From assembly GCA_035548375.1 (NCBI GenBank), contig DASZTG010000060.1, positions 17,524 through 81,523 on the forward strand: 64,000 bases of DNA, read 5' to 3'. The notes beneath the pieces are model-generated. The model searched no databases. It was not told the DNA's origin and worked only from the letters and a program-made list of their open reading frames with translations. Of the stretch, positions 41,466 through 50,675 are shown in pieces (within the stretch, counting starts at the first letter, position 1; each line of letters begins with the position of its first letter). A program made the translations under genes and the position numbers. This DNA comes from JACQAP01 sp035548375 (GTDB taxonomy: Bacteria; Pseudomonadota; Gammaproteobacteria; Burkholderiales; JACQAP01).

Positions 41466-43376
41466 ATGCATTACAGAAGAGAAATCGATGGACTGCGGGC
41501 CGTCGCGGTGCTGCCGGTGATCCTTTTTCATGGAGGATTCGGATGGTTCAGCGGAGGTTATGTTGGGGTTGACGTATTTTTCGTCATCAGCGGCTATCTC
41601 ATCACTTCGATCATTCTAGCGGAGAAAAAAGCGGAAACTTTCACGCTCGCGGGCTTTTACGAGCGTCGCGCGAGACGCATTCTGCCCCCGCTGTTCCTTG
41701 TCCTGACGGTCTCCACGGCGTTCGCCTGGTTTTTCCTGCTGCCGAACCAGATCAAGGAGCTTTCCAGAAGCCTGATTGCGATATCGATATTCGCCTCGAA
41801 TATCCTGTTTGGCAGGGAAGCCAACTATTTCGCAACCGCTGCGGAACTCAATCCCCTCTTGCACACCTGGAGCCTCGCGGTAGAGGAACAGTTCTATGCG
41901 GTCTTCCCCCTGTTCATTCTGCTCCTCTGGCCGGTGAAGAAACGCTGGTCAGTCGGCTTTCTGGCCGTATCCATCGTCGGTTGCCTCAGCTTTATCTATG
42001 CCGATACGCGATCGGTGTCGGCGCCGGAGATAACCTTTTACCTATTGAAGGCACGCTGCTGGGAACTGTTTCTGGGAGGCTCCATTGCGTTCCTTGCAGG
42101 CCTGACCAAAACCGGTGCGCCATATTCCCTAACTTCCAAAATCAACGAATCGGGAAGCCTCCTGGGTATTTTTCTGATTGCCTATGCGGTAGTGGCCTTC
42201 GACAAGGGTACGAGGTTCCCGGGTGCATATGCCCTCGTTCCGACCGTAGGCACCGCGCTGGTCATCTTGTTCGCCATTCCTTCCACCTTAGTCGGCCGCG
42301 TGCTCTCTCATCGATGGCTCGTCGGGCTCGGATTGATCAGCTACAGCGCATATTTGTGGCATCAGCCGCTCTTCGCCTTTTCCCGCCTCCTGAGTCTCGG
42401 CGGCCATTGGACGATGGCAATATTGGCGATCTGTTCCATCGTGCTCGCGTATTTTACATGGCGGTTTGTCGAGCGCCCATTCCGCGACAGAACGCGGACG
42501 AGTCGCAAAACCATCCTGCTTGCAGCAATTGCAATGAATGCGACGACGCTCCTGACGGGGCTGGTGCTCGACAGCAACAACGGCTTTCCCGAGCGGATTT
42601 CCGACACGCAAGCGAAGGTCCTGGCATTCCGTGCCTATCCGACGACGGAGTTGTACAGAACCGGGAAGTGCCTGCTGAAGATCGATCAGCCGCCCTCCGC
42701 TTTTTCGCCGGAATGCGGCGCGGCAGGAGACGGTTCATCCGAAGAAATCTTCTTGTGGGGCGATTCTTTTGCCGCGCATCTGTATCCGGCAGTGAAGGAG
42801 CTTTCCCGCTCCACGGTCAGTCAGTATTCCTCCGTTTGTCCGCCGCTGATTGGCGTGCAATTCGACTATGGGCGCGACTGTGCCGATGTCGAACTTTACA
42901 TCCTCGAAAAGATCCGCAGGCACCATCCTTCCCTGGTCGTTATCTCGGCAAATTGGCGAAAGCACGCGAAGTATCTGGCTAACATCGGTCCGACCATCGA
43001 ACGCATTCACTTGCTATCGGCGAACTCCAGGATATTGCTGGTTGGCAATGTTCCCCACTGGGAGCCCAGCCTGCCGGAAATCCTGGCACGCTCGCGCACG
43101 ACCCTTGAACTCGGGCTGCGCTTTCGCAATTCTCTTCTCCAGGAATTACGGCTGGTCGATACGACGCTTCGCGAGGCCGCCTCCGCGCATGGCGCGCGAT
43201 TCGTGGCGCCCATCGAATTTTTTTGCGAACTCGACGACTGTCTCGTCGTGGCATCCGACCACGGTGCTCTGGAGCCAATTGCGTACGACTACGGTCATCT
43301 CACCAAGGGCGGCTCCGATCTCCTCGTGAAAGGTGTCATGTCCTCATTCCGGAATCCAACTGCCAAAGCCAACTGA
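41466..43376 (+). CDS. OafA/YrhL-type O-acyltransferase with C-terminal SGNH domain
   Basis: A 636-residue polytopic acyltransferase-3 protein. MHYRREIDGLRAVAVLPVIL, GGYVGVDVFFVISGYLI, RRARRILPPL and HTWSLAVEEQFY are standard AT3 motifs (about ten spans to residue 370). A periplasmic SGNH-hydrolase-like domain follows with FLWGDSFAAHLYP (GDS near 432) and a closing DYGHLT (Asp/His). Such proteins O-acetylate O-antigen or capsule sugars from the cytoplasmic acetyl-CoA pool. It is divergent from the PhyH-like gene with a 35-bp gap and lies alone on the plus strand. Confidence 0.93.
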   Translation: MHYRREIDGLRAVAVLPVILFHGGFGWFSGGYVGVDVFFVISGYLITSIILAEKKAETFTLAGFYERRARRILPPLFLVLTVSTAFAWFFLLPNQIKELSRSLIAISIFASNILFGREANYFATAAELNPLLHTWSLAVEEQFYAVFPLFILLLWPVKKRWSVGFLAVSIVGCLSFIYADTRSVSAPEITFYLLKARCWELFLGGSIAFLAGLTKTGAPYSLTSKINESGSLLGIFLIAYAVVAFDKGTRFPGAYALVPTVGTALVILFAIPSTLVGRVLSHRWLVGLGLISYSAYLWHQPLFAFSRLLSLGGHWTMAILAICSIVLAYFTWRFVERPFRDRTRTSRKTILLAAIAMNATTLLTGLVLDSNNGFPERISDTQAKVLAFRAYPTTELYRTGKCLLKIDQPPSAFSPECGAAGDGSSEEIFLWGDSFAAHLYPAVKELSRSTVSQYSSVCPPLIGVQFDYGRDCADVELYILEKIRRHHPSLVVISANWRKHAKYLANIGPTIERIHLLSANSRILLVGNVPHWEPSLPEILARSRTTLELGLRFRNSLLQELRLVDTTLREAASAHGARFVAPIEFFCELDDCLVVASDHGALEPIAYDYGHLTKGGSDLLVKGVMSSFRNPTAKAN

Positions 43377-43463
43377 CGTCTGCCGCGGTCACGACGATGC
43401 GGGAATCACCAGTAACAGCATGCCAATCGGCGGAGGCGCCGGCCGGAATTGCCTGAAAAGCCG

Positions 43464-45521
43464 TTAGCCTCCATCCCAGATGTTCTGTTTGCACCATCTC
43501 TTGTCCGCAAGCCACCAGACCCGGGAGTCGCGAAACGTGTCGGCAATCGCGTCAAATTCATCCTCGCTCATGCCGACATACTCGCACCACCGAACGATAT
43601 CGCTCGACCTGACGGCGTCGTGCTTGCGAACGAGTGCAACGGCATCCGCGCGGCTGAGCGTACCCAGACGGATATCCTTGCTGGCGTGATCGGAACACCT
43701 GCCGTAGCCGAATTTGACGAATTTCAGGTAGTCGTGCGCGCCATTCTCGTGCATGTCATCGAGGTTGGACGCCTTGCGATAAGTTCTTTCGAACGGCAGG
43801 TCGCCGAACTCGAAGCCGTATTTTTCGCGCATCAGGTTGGCGTTGGCGTTCCCGTCCCAGGGCACGTAGTTTCCGAGATAGATTGCACGCAGGCCAAGCT
43901 CGAAGATTTCCTGGTCGCTCGGATACTGATACGCAGCCATCTGGGCCGCCGTGATGCCTTCCCTGCCGACCATGTAGTTCCATTCGTATCCGCGCGCAAA
44001 ATGTTCGAGCCGGTTTCGATATGTCCACTCGACGAAATCATTCATCGAAAATTGTCCGCACAGATCGGCATATCCATGTTCGCCATACACAACCAGCGGA
44101 ATCCGGTTCTGCGTGGCGATGCGCAACGGCAGCGTCGCGATGCCGACATGATTGTGCCAGTTCATGTCTCCCATCACGATGAAACCGAGCCGGTTTAGTT
44201 TTTTTAGCAACCCGACGCCAGGCGTGTAGATGATGTGATCCACGTCGAACACCTCGGCCATGCGCCTGAGATTACGCTCCCCGGCCGGCGTGTAGTTGTT
44301 CCCGTAATAGGTTACGAGGAGGGGGTTGTATCCCAGCACGTTCTTCACGTAATGCGTCTGGAAGTAGCTGTCCTTGCCCCCCGAAACCCCGATGACGCAA
44401 TCATGCCGATCGCCCGTCTTGCTGCTAGCCTGCTCCATGATGTCGGCCAGTATTCCCTTGCGGCGTTCCCATTCCTGGGATGGCGTATCCACCCGCATCT
44501 CGGCCATCCGGCAGCCCATGCAAACGCCTTCGGCATCAAACTCCATCGGAGTCGCGCTGAGCGAAGGATAGACACAGCGAGTGCACCAGCGCACCTTGCG
44601 GGTCGCGGAGATTTCCATTGAAGGAAAGCGCCGTGTACGCGCACGTTCGAGGCGGGATTCGATCCTGGCGTCTTCCACTTTGACGTCGTAGGCGGGCTCT
44701 CGCGGAAACCAGCGGCTGCCGAGGCTGACCGGACGCATCGCTACGCCCGAATCGATGCAGGCCTTTTTCGCGTGGGCGTAGCTCAGCTCGAAGTAGTTGA
44801 AGATGTTCGCGGCAGCCGCGGCGGAAGCGCCGGCCTGCTGGATGGCTTGGGGGAATTGCTCATACGACCCCACGCCGCCGCAGGCGATGACCGGAATCGA
44901 TACCGCATCCGTCACCTGCCGGACGAGATCGAGATCGTAGCCCCAGCCGCTGCCATCCCGGTCGATGGAGTTCACGAGAATCTCTCCGGCACCCAGGCGC
45001 TCGCATTCCGCCGCCCAGGCTCCGGGTTGCAATCCCGTCGCCGTCTTGCCACCATCAATAAATACCTCAAGAGAGCCGTCCTTCTTTCGCAGGGCGTCGA
45101 TGCTTACCACGACGCACTGCGAGCCGAATGCCTTCGAAGCCGCTTCAATCAGTCCCGGCGAGCGCACCGCCTCGGAATTGATGGCGCATTTGTCTGCACC
45201 GACGGACAGCCGCGCACGCACGTCCTCCACGGACCGGATGCGTCCGCCGACGGTCAGTGGCATGAAACTGATTTCGGCAACCTGCCGCAGAACACCGATC
45301 GAGGTATTGTCCAGGTAACGGACTTGCAGGTCGTCCCGGCGCATGTCATGAAAATCCTCCGTGGATATGTCCAGCAGGATCAATTCATCCACGTTCCAGT
45401 TGGACAAACGACGGATCGTATGCAGGGGATTGCCGATGGTCTGGTGTATACGGAACAACTGGCTGCGAACGATCAAGCCGTTTTTCAGGAGAATAACCGG
45501 TATCAATCTATGGAGTGTCAC
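43464..45521 (-). CDS. Fused HisF2-like ammonia-channel subunit and WbpG-type N-acetyl-sugar amidotransferase
   Basis: One 685-residue frame joins two proteins that are usually separate. Residues 1-265 are a HisF-type barrel of the AglZ/HisF2 acetamidino group; K13 and D142 (SIDALRK) align with HisF, but the catalytic Asp at position 11 of HisF is Leu here, so imidazole-glycerol-phosphate cyclisation is unlikely. After a linker (266-305) comes WbpG/PseA-type amidotransferase: zinc ribbon C313-x2-C316/C334-x2-C337 and PP-loop SGGKDS (380-385). HisH2 (next gene) would release ammonia, the barrel would channel it, and the WbpG part would convert an N-acetyl into an acetamidino group, probably on pseudaminic acid. 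Confidence 0.9.
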   Translation of the reverse strand: MTLHRLIPVILLKNGLIVRSQLFRIHQTIGNPLHTIRRLSNWNVDELILLDISTEDFHDMRRDDLQVRYLDNTSIGVLRQVAEISFMPLTVGGRIRSVEDVRARLSVGADKCAINSEAVRSPGLIEAASKAFGSQCVVVSIDALRKKDGSLEVFIDGGKTATGLQPGAWAAECERLGAGEILVNSIDRDGSGWGYDLDLVRQVTDAVSIPVIACGGVGSYEQFPQAIQQAGASAAAAANIFNYFELSYAHAKKACIDSGVAMRPVSLGSRWFPREPAYDVKVEDARIESRLERARTRRFPSMEISATRKVRWCTRCVYPSLSATPMEFDAEGVCMGCRMAEMRVDTPSQEWERRKGILADIMEQASSKTGDRHDCVIGVSGGKDSYFQTHYVKNVLGYNPLLVTYYGNNYTPAGERNLRRMAEVFDVDHIIYTPGVGLLKKLNRLGFIVMGDMNWHNHVGIATLPLRIATQNRIPLVVYGEHGYADLCGQFSMNDFVEWTYRNRLEHFARGYEWNYMVGREGITAAQMAAYQYPSDQEIFELGLRAIYLGNYVPWDGNANANLMREKYGFEFGDLPFERTYRKASNLDDMHENGAHDYLKFVKFGYGRCSDHASKDIRLGTLSRADAVALVRKHDAVRSSDIVRWCEYVGMSEDEFDAIADTFRDSRVWWLADKRWCKQNIWDGG

Positions 45522-45533
45522 GTCGATTCCTCG

Positions 45534-46169
45534 TCAGCCGGCGGAGCCGATGTGCTTCATGAGCGAACTCAGAAGGTTCAATCCCGCGTCCTGGCTTTTT
45601 TCGGGATGGAACTGCATTCCGAAAATATTGCCTCGTTCAATCGCAGTCACGACCGGCCTTCCGCCGAATTCGAACGTTGCCGCCACGTCGCCGGCGTCCC
45701 TGCACACGAGATGGTAGCTGTGCACATGATAGAAGCTTTCTCCGTCGACACCCGATGGAAACATCGACGTCGGTTTGCGTGCCGTTACCGTAGTCCAGCC
45801 TATGTTGGGTACGCGATAGATCGGGGGGCGTGGTTCCAGTTGCACGACTTCTCCAGCGATGAGGCCAAGCCCTGCGAATTCCCCGTGCTCGAAGCTTCGA
45901 TCGGCAAGAAGCTGCATTCCCAGGCAGATTCCGATGAGAGGCCTGCGCTTCTCGAGGACGTGTCTTCGGACCACCGGGCCGAGGCGTTGTTCGTTCAACC
46001 GGGTCATCGCCCGATCGAATGCGCCGACGCCAGGCAGCACAAGGATTTTCGCCCCGTCTGCCGCGTCCGCCGTGCGGGCGATGGATATCTCCGCTCCGAC
46101 GCGGGTGAAGGCATTTGCGACGGACTGGAGATTGCCCGTATTCAGATCAATGATCGTAACCATGGTCAT
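45534..46169 (-). CDS. hisH2: HisH2-type glutamine amidotransferase
   Basis: A 211-residue class-I glutaminase. The triad is visible: C82 (GICLGMQ), H188 and E190 (FHPEKS). LPGVGAFDRAM and NIGWTTV are HisH hallmarks. It supplies ammonia to the HisF2-WbpG fusion encoded 12 bp downstream. A true histidine-pathway role is unlikely because no other his genes are near and both flanks are sugar-acid genes. It starts 57 bp after the pseI stop. Confidence 0.92.
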   Translation of the reverse strand: MTMVTIIDLNTGNLQSVANAFTRVGAEISIARTADAADGAKILVLPGVGAFDRAMTRLNEQRLGPVVRRHVLEKRRPLIGICLGMQLLADRSFEHGEFAGLGLIAGEVVQLEPRPPIYRVPNIGWTTVTARKPTSMFPSGVDGESFYHVHSYHLVCRDAGDVAATFEFGGRPVVTAIERGNIFGMQFHPEKSQDAGLNLLSSLMKHIGSAG

Positions 46170-46226
46170 TTCCGGCGCCTGTCCATCCCCTTTGGATTGG
46201 GAATTTTTCCGACGGCTGAGGCCACT

Positions 46227-47282
46227 CTAGCCGATCAGGTTCCATCGAGCGGGCGTGCCGCGCTTGACGGAGCATATGACGCGCTTACCCATCAACTCGT
46301 CGATGAATTTCGGTGCAAGGCCGTACCCCGGCCGGATCGCGCGCAGGTTTTTCGGCGTGAGAACGTCACCCGCCTTGAGGTCTTCGCAAATGTATAGCGA
46401 GCGTCGGAAACGCAGCGACTTCTTCTCCGCTTCCGTCGGACCATAGCTGACGGCACCGAGGCCCTGCCATGCGCGGGAGGTTTCCGCGACCAGCGCGGCC
46501 ATCTCCGCCGGCTCCATCGAGAAAGTGCTGTCGACGCCACCGTCGGCCCGGCTGAGCGTGAAATGCTTTTCGATCACCGTAGCGCCGAGAGCCACGCTTG
46601 CCACCGACACGCCCAATCCCAGCGTGTGATCCGACAGCCCGACCTCGCAATCAAAAAGCTGCCGCAGATGCGGAATGGTCTGCAGATTCGAGTTCTCCGC
46701 CGTCGCCGGATAGGTGCTTGTGCATTTGAGAAGTACCAGGTCCTTGCACCCCGCATCGCGCGCGGCGCAGACGGTTTCGCCCAACTCGGCCACTGTCGCC
46801 ATGCCCGTTGAGATGATGACAGGCTTGCCGGTCTTCGCCACGCGCCGGATCAATGGCAGGTCGGTATTCTCGAACGAGGCGATCTTGTAGCAGGAGACTT
46901 CCAGAGCCTCGAGAAAGTCCACGGCGGTATCGTCGAACGGCGTGCTGAAGGGAATGATGCCCAGTTCCCGCGCCCGTTCGAAGATCGCCTGATGCCATTC
47001 CCACGGCGTACAAGCCTCGCCATAGAGTCTGTAGAGCGAAGTGCCGGCCCACGGACTGTCCGTATCGCCAATATGGAATTCGCCTTCGTCCAGGTCGAGC
47101 GTCATGGTATCCGGCGTATACGTCTGGATCTTCAGGGCATGCGCACCAACCCGGGCGGCCGCCTCCACGATTGCGAGCGCCCGCTCGAGCGAATGATTGT
47201 GATTGCCCGACATTTCCGCTATCACGAACGGGGCATGATCTCGCCCGACCATTCTGTCGGCAATTCGGATTGATCGATTCAT
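46227..47282 (-). CDS. pseI: Pseudaminic acid synthase (NeuB family)
   Basis: A 351-residue NeuB-family enzyme that condenses phosphoenolpyruvate with 6-deoxy-AltdiNAc to give pseudaminic acid. Features: IAEMSGNHNHSLERAL at the N-terminus, VISTGMATVAELGE, GLSDHTLG, ATVIEKHFTLSR, and a C-terminal antifreeze-like SAF domain from about residue 295 (AGDVLTPKNLRAIRPG). Its start overlaps the PseG-PseH stop by 4 bp. PseI rather than sialic or legionaminic synthase is chosen because the neighbouring PseB/C/G set defines the pathway. Confidence 0.93.
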   Translation of the reverse strand: MNRSIRIADRMVGRDHAPFVIAEMSGNHNHSLERALAIVEAAARVGAHALKIQTYTPDTMTLDLDEGEFHIGDTDSPWAGTSLYRLYGEACTPWEWHQAIFERARELGIIPFSTPFDDTAVDFLEALEVSCYKIASFENTDLPLIRRVAKTGKPVIISTGMATVAELGETVCAARDAGCKDLVLLKCTSTYPATAENSNLQTIPHLRQLFDCEVGLSDHTLGLGVSVASVALGATVIEKHFTLSRADGGVDSTFSMEPAEMAALVAETSRAWQGLGAVSYGPTEAEKKSLRFRRSLYICEDLKAGDVLTPKNLRAIRPGYGLAPKFIDELMGKRVICSVKRGTPARWNLIG

Positions 47283-48805
47283 ATGCGGCCGATTTCCTTC
47301 GAATATGAGGTTGCCTGCCTGCGAAATCCGCAGGTTTCGAACAATGCGCGAGATCTCGAATTGTCCCCCAGCACCTCGGCCGTCAAGATCGAGACCTCCG
47401 GCCTGTTCGTGGCCAGCCAGGCTTCTGCGGTGCTCAACAAATCCGGTCCGTAACCCCGCCCCTTGAGACGGGGATCGAGGTAGATCGAGACTTCAGCCCG
47501 GAAATCCTCGACGTCGAAACGAATCACGCCGACGGATTCCCCTTTGTCCTCGCCCAGCAGCAACAACTTGTTCTCGTCAGCGAGAACGCCCGCAAACCAA
47601 TTCGCGTGCACTGACGGTTTTATGGGTTCGGGATTTCTCGAAACGACCCGGACATCCGGATGATTGCGCCATGAGAATACCTTTTCGGAATCAGACGAGG
47701 TCGCTTTCCGAACCGTCAATCCGGCGAAACCCATCTCTCGCATCACACGCCGGGTTCCCAATCCATCCACTTCCTGCATTCCCCTTTCCGACATCGCGCG
47801 AAGCAGTGAACGATTGTCCATGAGGGCCCTCAGGTGCAGCGCCATGGCATCTTCTCCGCCCTGCTTAAGGTCCGGCGCGTAGATGAGCCCGCGAATTACG
47901 GAATCCTTTACCAGCTGCTCCTGGTTATCGGCGACGCATAGCGCGAGCGTGGGCAAGCCCATGCAACACCTCTCCCACGTAGCCGTCCCTCCAGCGCCAA
48001 CTGCCAGATCGGCGGATGCCATGAGGCGCGCCATGTGCTCGGTTTCGGCATGAAATCCGAAAGCGCTCGATCGGCACGCCTCCTCGATAGCTTCGCGATG
48101 GGAGTTTTGCGAGCCGACGACTACGTCCACCTGAAGGTCCTCAAGCCTGAGTTTGCGCAGTGCGCCGATGGCGACCATGGTATAGCCGGCGGCGTCGACC
48201 CCGCCGAGGAAAACCAGCACACGCCTCACACTTCCGTCCCGCGACCTGACATGACTGCGCAGCTCGCGAAACTCTTCCCGCAACAACGCGTAGCGATAGC
48301 CGAGCAAGAGCCGGCAACGGCTTGCCACCTTTCCCGAATACCGGGCTTCGGGATCGATCGACGCGCTTTGGTCCAGCAGCAGGTCGCAATCGTGTGTCCG
48401 ATCGGCAAGGTCGTCTATGACCATCAGCCTGCCAACGAATGGGCGAAGCGCGGACTCCCAGCGCGCATCCAGCGCGTAGTGGTCAACGACCAGCCAATCA
48501 CACCGGCTGCGGGAGACTATCGCCAGGGTCTGGTCCGCATCGACTCTTTGGCTTGCGCCCAGCCACGCCGAATGCGCAAGGTCGCCCGGTTCATCCTGCC
48601 TCGAATGGAATAGAGGTTCGAAGCCGTGGCCCGAAGCGATCAGCTTTTCATGCAACCGGTCGGGCATGTGCCTGCAGACAAAGTGGCTACTCACGCCGCC
48701 AAGCCTGAGGCGATCCGCCAAAGCCAGGCAACGCATGACGTGGCCGGTACCCGATCGCGCCGAAGCGTCTACCCGAAATACTACGTGTCCGCGATCGGCC
48801 TTCAT
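47279..48805 (-). CDS. PseG-PseH fusion: UDP-sugar hydrolase plus N-acetyltransferase
   Basis: A 508-residue protein carrying two pathway steps. Residues 1-355 are PseG, the hydrolase removing UDP from the 2,4-diacetamido sugar, with the glycine-rich RSGTGHVMRCLALA (H22 in the conserved catalytic-loop GxGHxxR), VDHYALD and a GAGGTATWER donor motif. Residues 362-508 are a GNAT acetyltransferase matching PseH, which acetylates the 4-amino group: WRNHPDVR, SVGVIRFDVED, DPRLKGRGYGPDLL (acetyl-CoA loop) and FETCGF. ATG at 48805 overlaps pseF. Separate proteins do these steps in Campylobacter and Helicobacter. Confidence 0.9.
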   Translation of the reverse strand: MKADRGHVVFRVDASARSGTGHVMRCLALADRLRLGGVSSHFVCRHMPDRLHEKLIASGHGFEPLFHSRQDEPGDLAHSAWLGASQRVDADQTLAIVSRSRCDWLVVDHYALDARWESALRPFVGRLMVIDDLADRTHDCDLLLDQSASIDPEARYSGKVASRCRLLLGYRYALLREEFRELRSHVRSRDGSVRRVLVFLGGVDAAGYTMVAIGALRKLRLEDLQVDVVVGSQNSHREAIEEACRSSAFGFHAETEHMARLMASADLAVGAGGTATWERCCMGLPTLALCVADNQEQLVKDSVIRGLIYAPDLKQGGEDAMALHLRALMDNRSLLRAMSERGMQEVDGLGTRRVMREMGFAGLTVRKATSSDSEKVFSWRNHPDVRVVSRNPEPIKPSVHANWFAGVLADENKLLLLGEDKGESVGVIRFDVEDFRAEVSIYLDPRLKGRGYGPDLLSTAEAWLATNRPEVSILTAEVLGDNSRSRALFETCGFRRQATSYSKEIGRI

Positions 48806-49518
48806 GTCGGCGCCTGCGCACCTTCGGCACGCCGCCCGCGGATCGCAGGCGCGAGCAACTCGGCGCGCAACCAGTCTGCTTCGGTGTCTATGTCCTGAAC
48901 GCGCCATCGGGGCAGCAGGATCGGCAGGGATGTCGGTGCGAAAATTCGGATGCCCTCCAGCCATGCGGATGGGCGACCCCAGTAGAAAAGCCCGGCATCA
49001 TGCAGGGCGACGGGCAAATCCTGCGATCGGGTCGAAAAATGTTCCGGGAAAAACATTTCGACTCCGCCATCTCCATGTCTCTTGAACGCGCGGAAAATCG
49101 GCGCGCCGAACTCTGTCGCCGCAAAACTGAATTTCCATTGCCCGGTTTGGATTCCTTGCAGGCCCGAAGCGATATCTCCTGCAAGGAGGAAGGGCGCCGT
49201 CGCCTGAATGCAGCAGACGAGGGACAGGGGCCAGCCCCTGTCCGACATCCATTGCGTGGCGTGGCAAATAACTTCGGTGATGCCCGCATGATCGTCTGCG
49301 AGCTCGGGCGGCCTCATGAAAGGAACCTCGGCTCCGTAATTGCGCGCAACATCGGCAATCTCGGGATCGTCCGTGGAAACGACGATGCGGTCGAACAAGC
49401 CGGAATTCCCGGCGACTTCCAGCGACCATGCGATCATCGGCTTGCCACAGAATGACCTGATGTTCTTTCGGGGGATTCGCTTGCTTCCGCCGCGGGCGGG
49501 AATGACGGCGACCCTCAT
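48802..49518 (-). CDS. pseF: CMP-pseudaminic acid cytidylyltransferase
   Basis: A 238-residue CMP-sugar synthetase: VAVIPARGGSKRIPRKNIRSFCGKPMIAWSLEVA with the CTP-binding basic loop, VVSTDDPEIADVARNYGAEVPFMRP, and DIDTEADW near the end. It would activate pseudaminic acid with CTP for transfer. ATGA overlaps on both sides with pseC and the pseG-pseH fusion show tight coupling. PseF is preferred to NeuA because of the surrounding pathway and the FMRPPELADDHAG segment. Confidence 0.93.
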   Translation of the reverse strand: MRVAVIPARGGSKRIPRKNIRSFCGKPMIAWSLEVAGNSGLFDRIVVSTDDPEIADVARNYGAEVPFMRPPELADDHAGITEVICHATQWMSDRGWPLSLVCCIQATAPFLLAGDIASGLQGIQTGQWKFSFAATEFGAPIFRAFKRHGDGGVEMFFPEHFSTRSQDLPVALHDAGLFYWGRPSAWLEGIRIFAPTSLPILLPRWRVQDIDTEADWLRAELLAPAIRGRRAEGAQAPT

Positions 49519-50675
49519 GCCGCGCAGGCCCTCTTGATTTCGTCAACGACGACATCCTGCTGGCGCGCGGTCAATGCGGGATACAAGGGCAGACTGATCG
49601 CTTCGGAGTAGTATTTCTCCGCCTCCGGAAACTCGTCGCGAACGAACCCCATGCGCGCGTAGTAAGGTTGCCGGTAGACGGGAATGTAGTGGAGGTTGAC
49701 GCCTATTCCTGCCGCGCGCAGTGCCTCGAATACGGCTCGGTGGCTTTGCCCGATGTTTTCCAGGTCGAGGCGTACGACGTAAAGATGCCAGCTTGAATCA
49801 CCTTCCGAAGGCCGTGAAGGCCTCTTGACCGGTAAATCCTCAAGCAGTTTGTCGTAGCGAGCGGCGATTGCCGCCCGCTTCACGACAAATTCGCGCAGCC
49901 GCCGCATCTGGCTCAATCCAAGCGCCGCCTGCATATCGGTCATCCGGTAGTTGAAACCCAGATCGATCTGTTCGTAATACCAGGGCCCCTCCGATCCCTG
50001 GCTCATCTCCGACGGATCACGGGTAATTCCGTGAGCGCGCAGCCGCCTCATGCGGTTTGCCAGGGACGAACTGTTGGTAACCGCCATTCCGCCTTCAGCG
50101 GTCGTGATGATCTTGACGGGGTGAAAGCTGAATACCACTATGTCGCTGAACCGGCAGTTGCCCACCGGTTCGCCGCGATATCCTGCACCGATGGCATGGG
50201 ATGCGTCTTCGATGATCTTGAATCCATACTGGTCGGCCAGGCTGCGAATTGCGGTCATGTCACACGGTTTTCCCGAAAGATGGACGGGAATCACGACCTT
50301 CGGAAGTGCGCCATTTTTTTTCGCCAGCGCCAGCTTGCGCGCGAGGCTTGCGATGCCGATGTTGGCGGTGACGGGATCGATATCCACAAAGTCGACTTTT
50401 GCCCCGCAATACACGGCGCAATTTGCGGAGGCAACAAAAGTAATGGGACTCGTCCAGACTGTGTCTCCCGGCCCGACGTCCAGTGCGAGACAGGCAAGGT
50501 GCAGGGCGCTTGTCGCACTGTTTGCAGCGATTGCAAATCGAACGCCGCAGAACTCTGCAACTACGTCCTCGAACGCCGGAACCGTGGGTCCTTGCGTAAG
50601 GAAGTCCGAGCGCAGGACGTCAGCAACGGCCTGGATGTCACCTTCGCTGATGTCTTGCCTGCCGTAGGGGATCAT
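49515..50675 (-). CDS. pseC: UDP-4-amino-4,6-dideoxy-AltNAc aminotransferase
   Basis: A 386-residue PLP-dependent aminotransferase of the DegT/PseC family: IPYGRQDISEGDI, FLTQGPTVPAFE, WTSPITFVASANCA, IIEDASHAIG, and the Schiff-base lysine K188 in FSFHPVKIITTAEGG. HYIPVYRQPYY is typical of PseC. It transfers the amino group from glutamate to the 4-keto product of PseB. The ATG at 50675 overlaps the pseB stop; four codons farther upstream are inside pseB. Confidence 0.95.
   Translation of the reverse strand: MIPYGRQDISEGDIQAVADVLRSDFLTQGPTVPAFEDVVAEFCGVRFAIAANSATSALHLACLALDVGPGDTVWTSPITFVASANCAVYCGAKVDFVDIDPVTANIGIASLARKLALAKKNGALPKVVIPVHLSGKPCDMTAIRSLADQYGFKIIEDASHAIGAGYRGEPVGNCRFSDIVVFSFHPVKIITTAEGGMAVTNSSSLANRMRRLRAHGITRDPSEMSQGSEGPWYYEQIDLGFNYRMTDMQAALGLSQMRRLREFVVKRAAIAARYDKLLEDLPVKRPSRPSEGDSSWHLYVVRLDLENIGQSHRAVFEALRAAGIGVNLHYIPVYRQPYYARMGFVRDEFPEAEKYYSEAISLPLYPALTARQQDVVVDEIKRACAA

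Noticed and set aside
43464..46169. HisF/HisH as part of histidine biosynthesis
   Set aside because: The barrel lacks the Asp at position 11, is fused to a sugar amidotransferase, and no other histidine genes are present.
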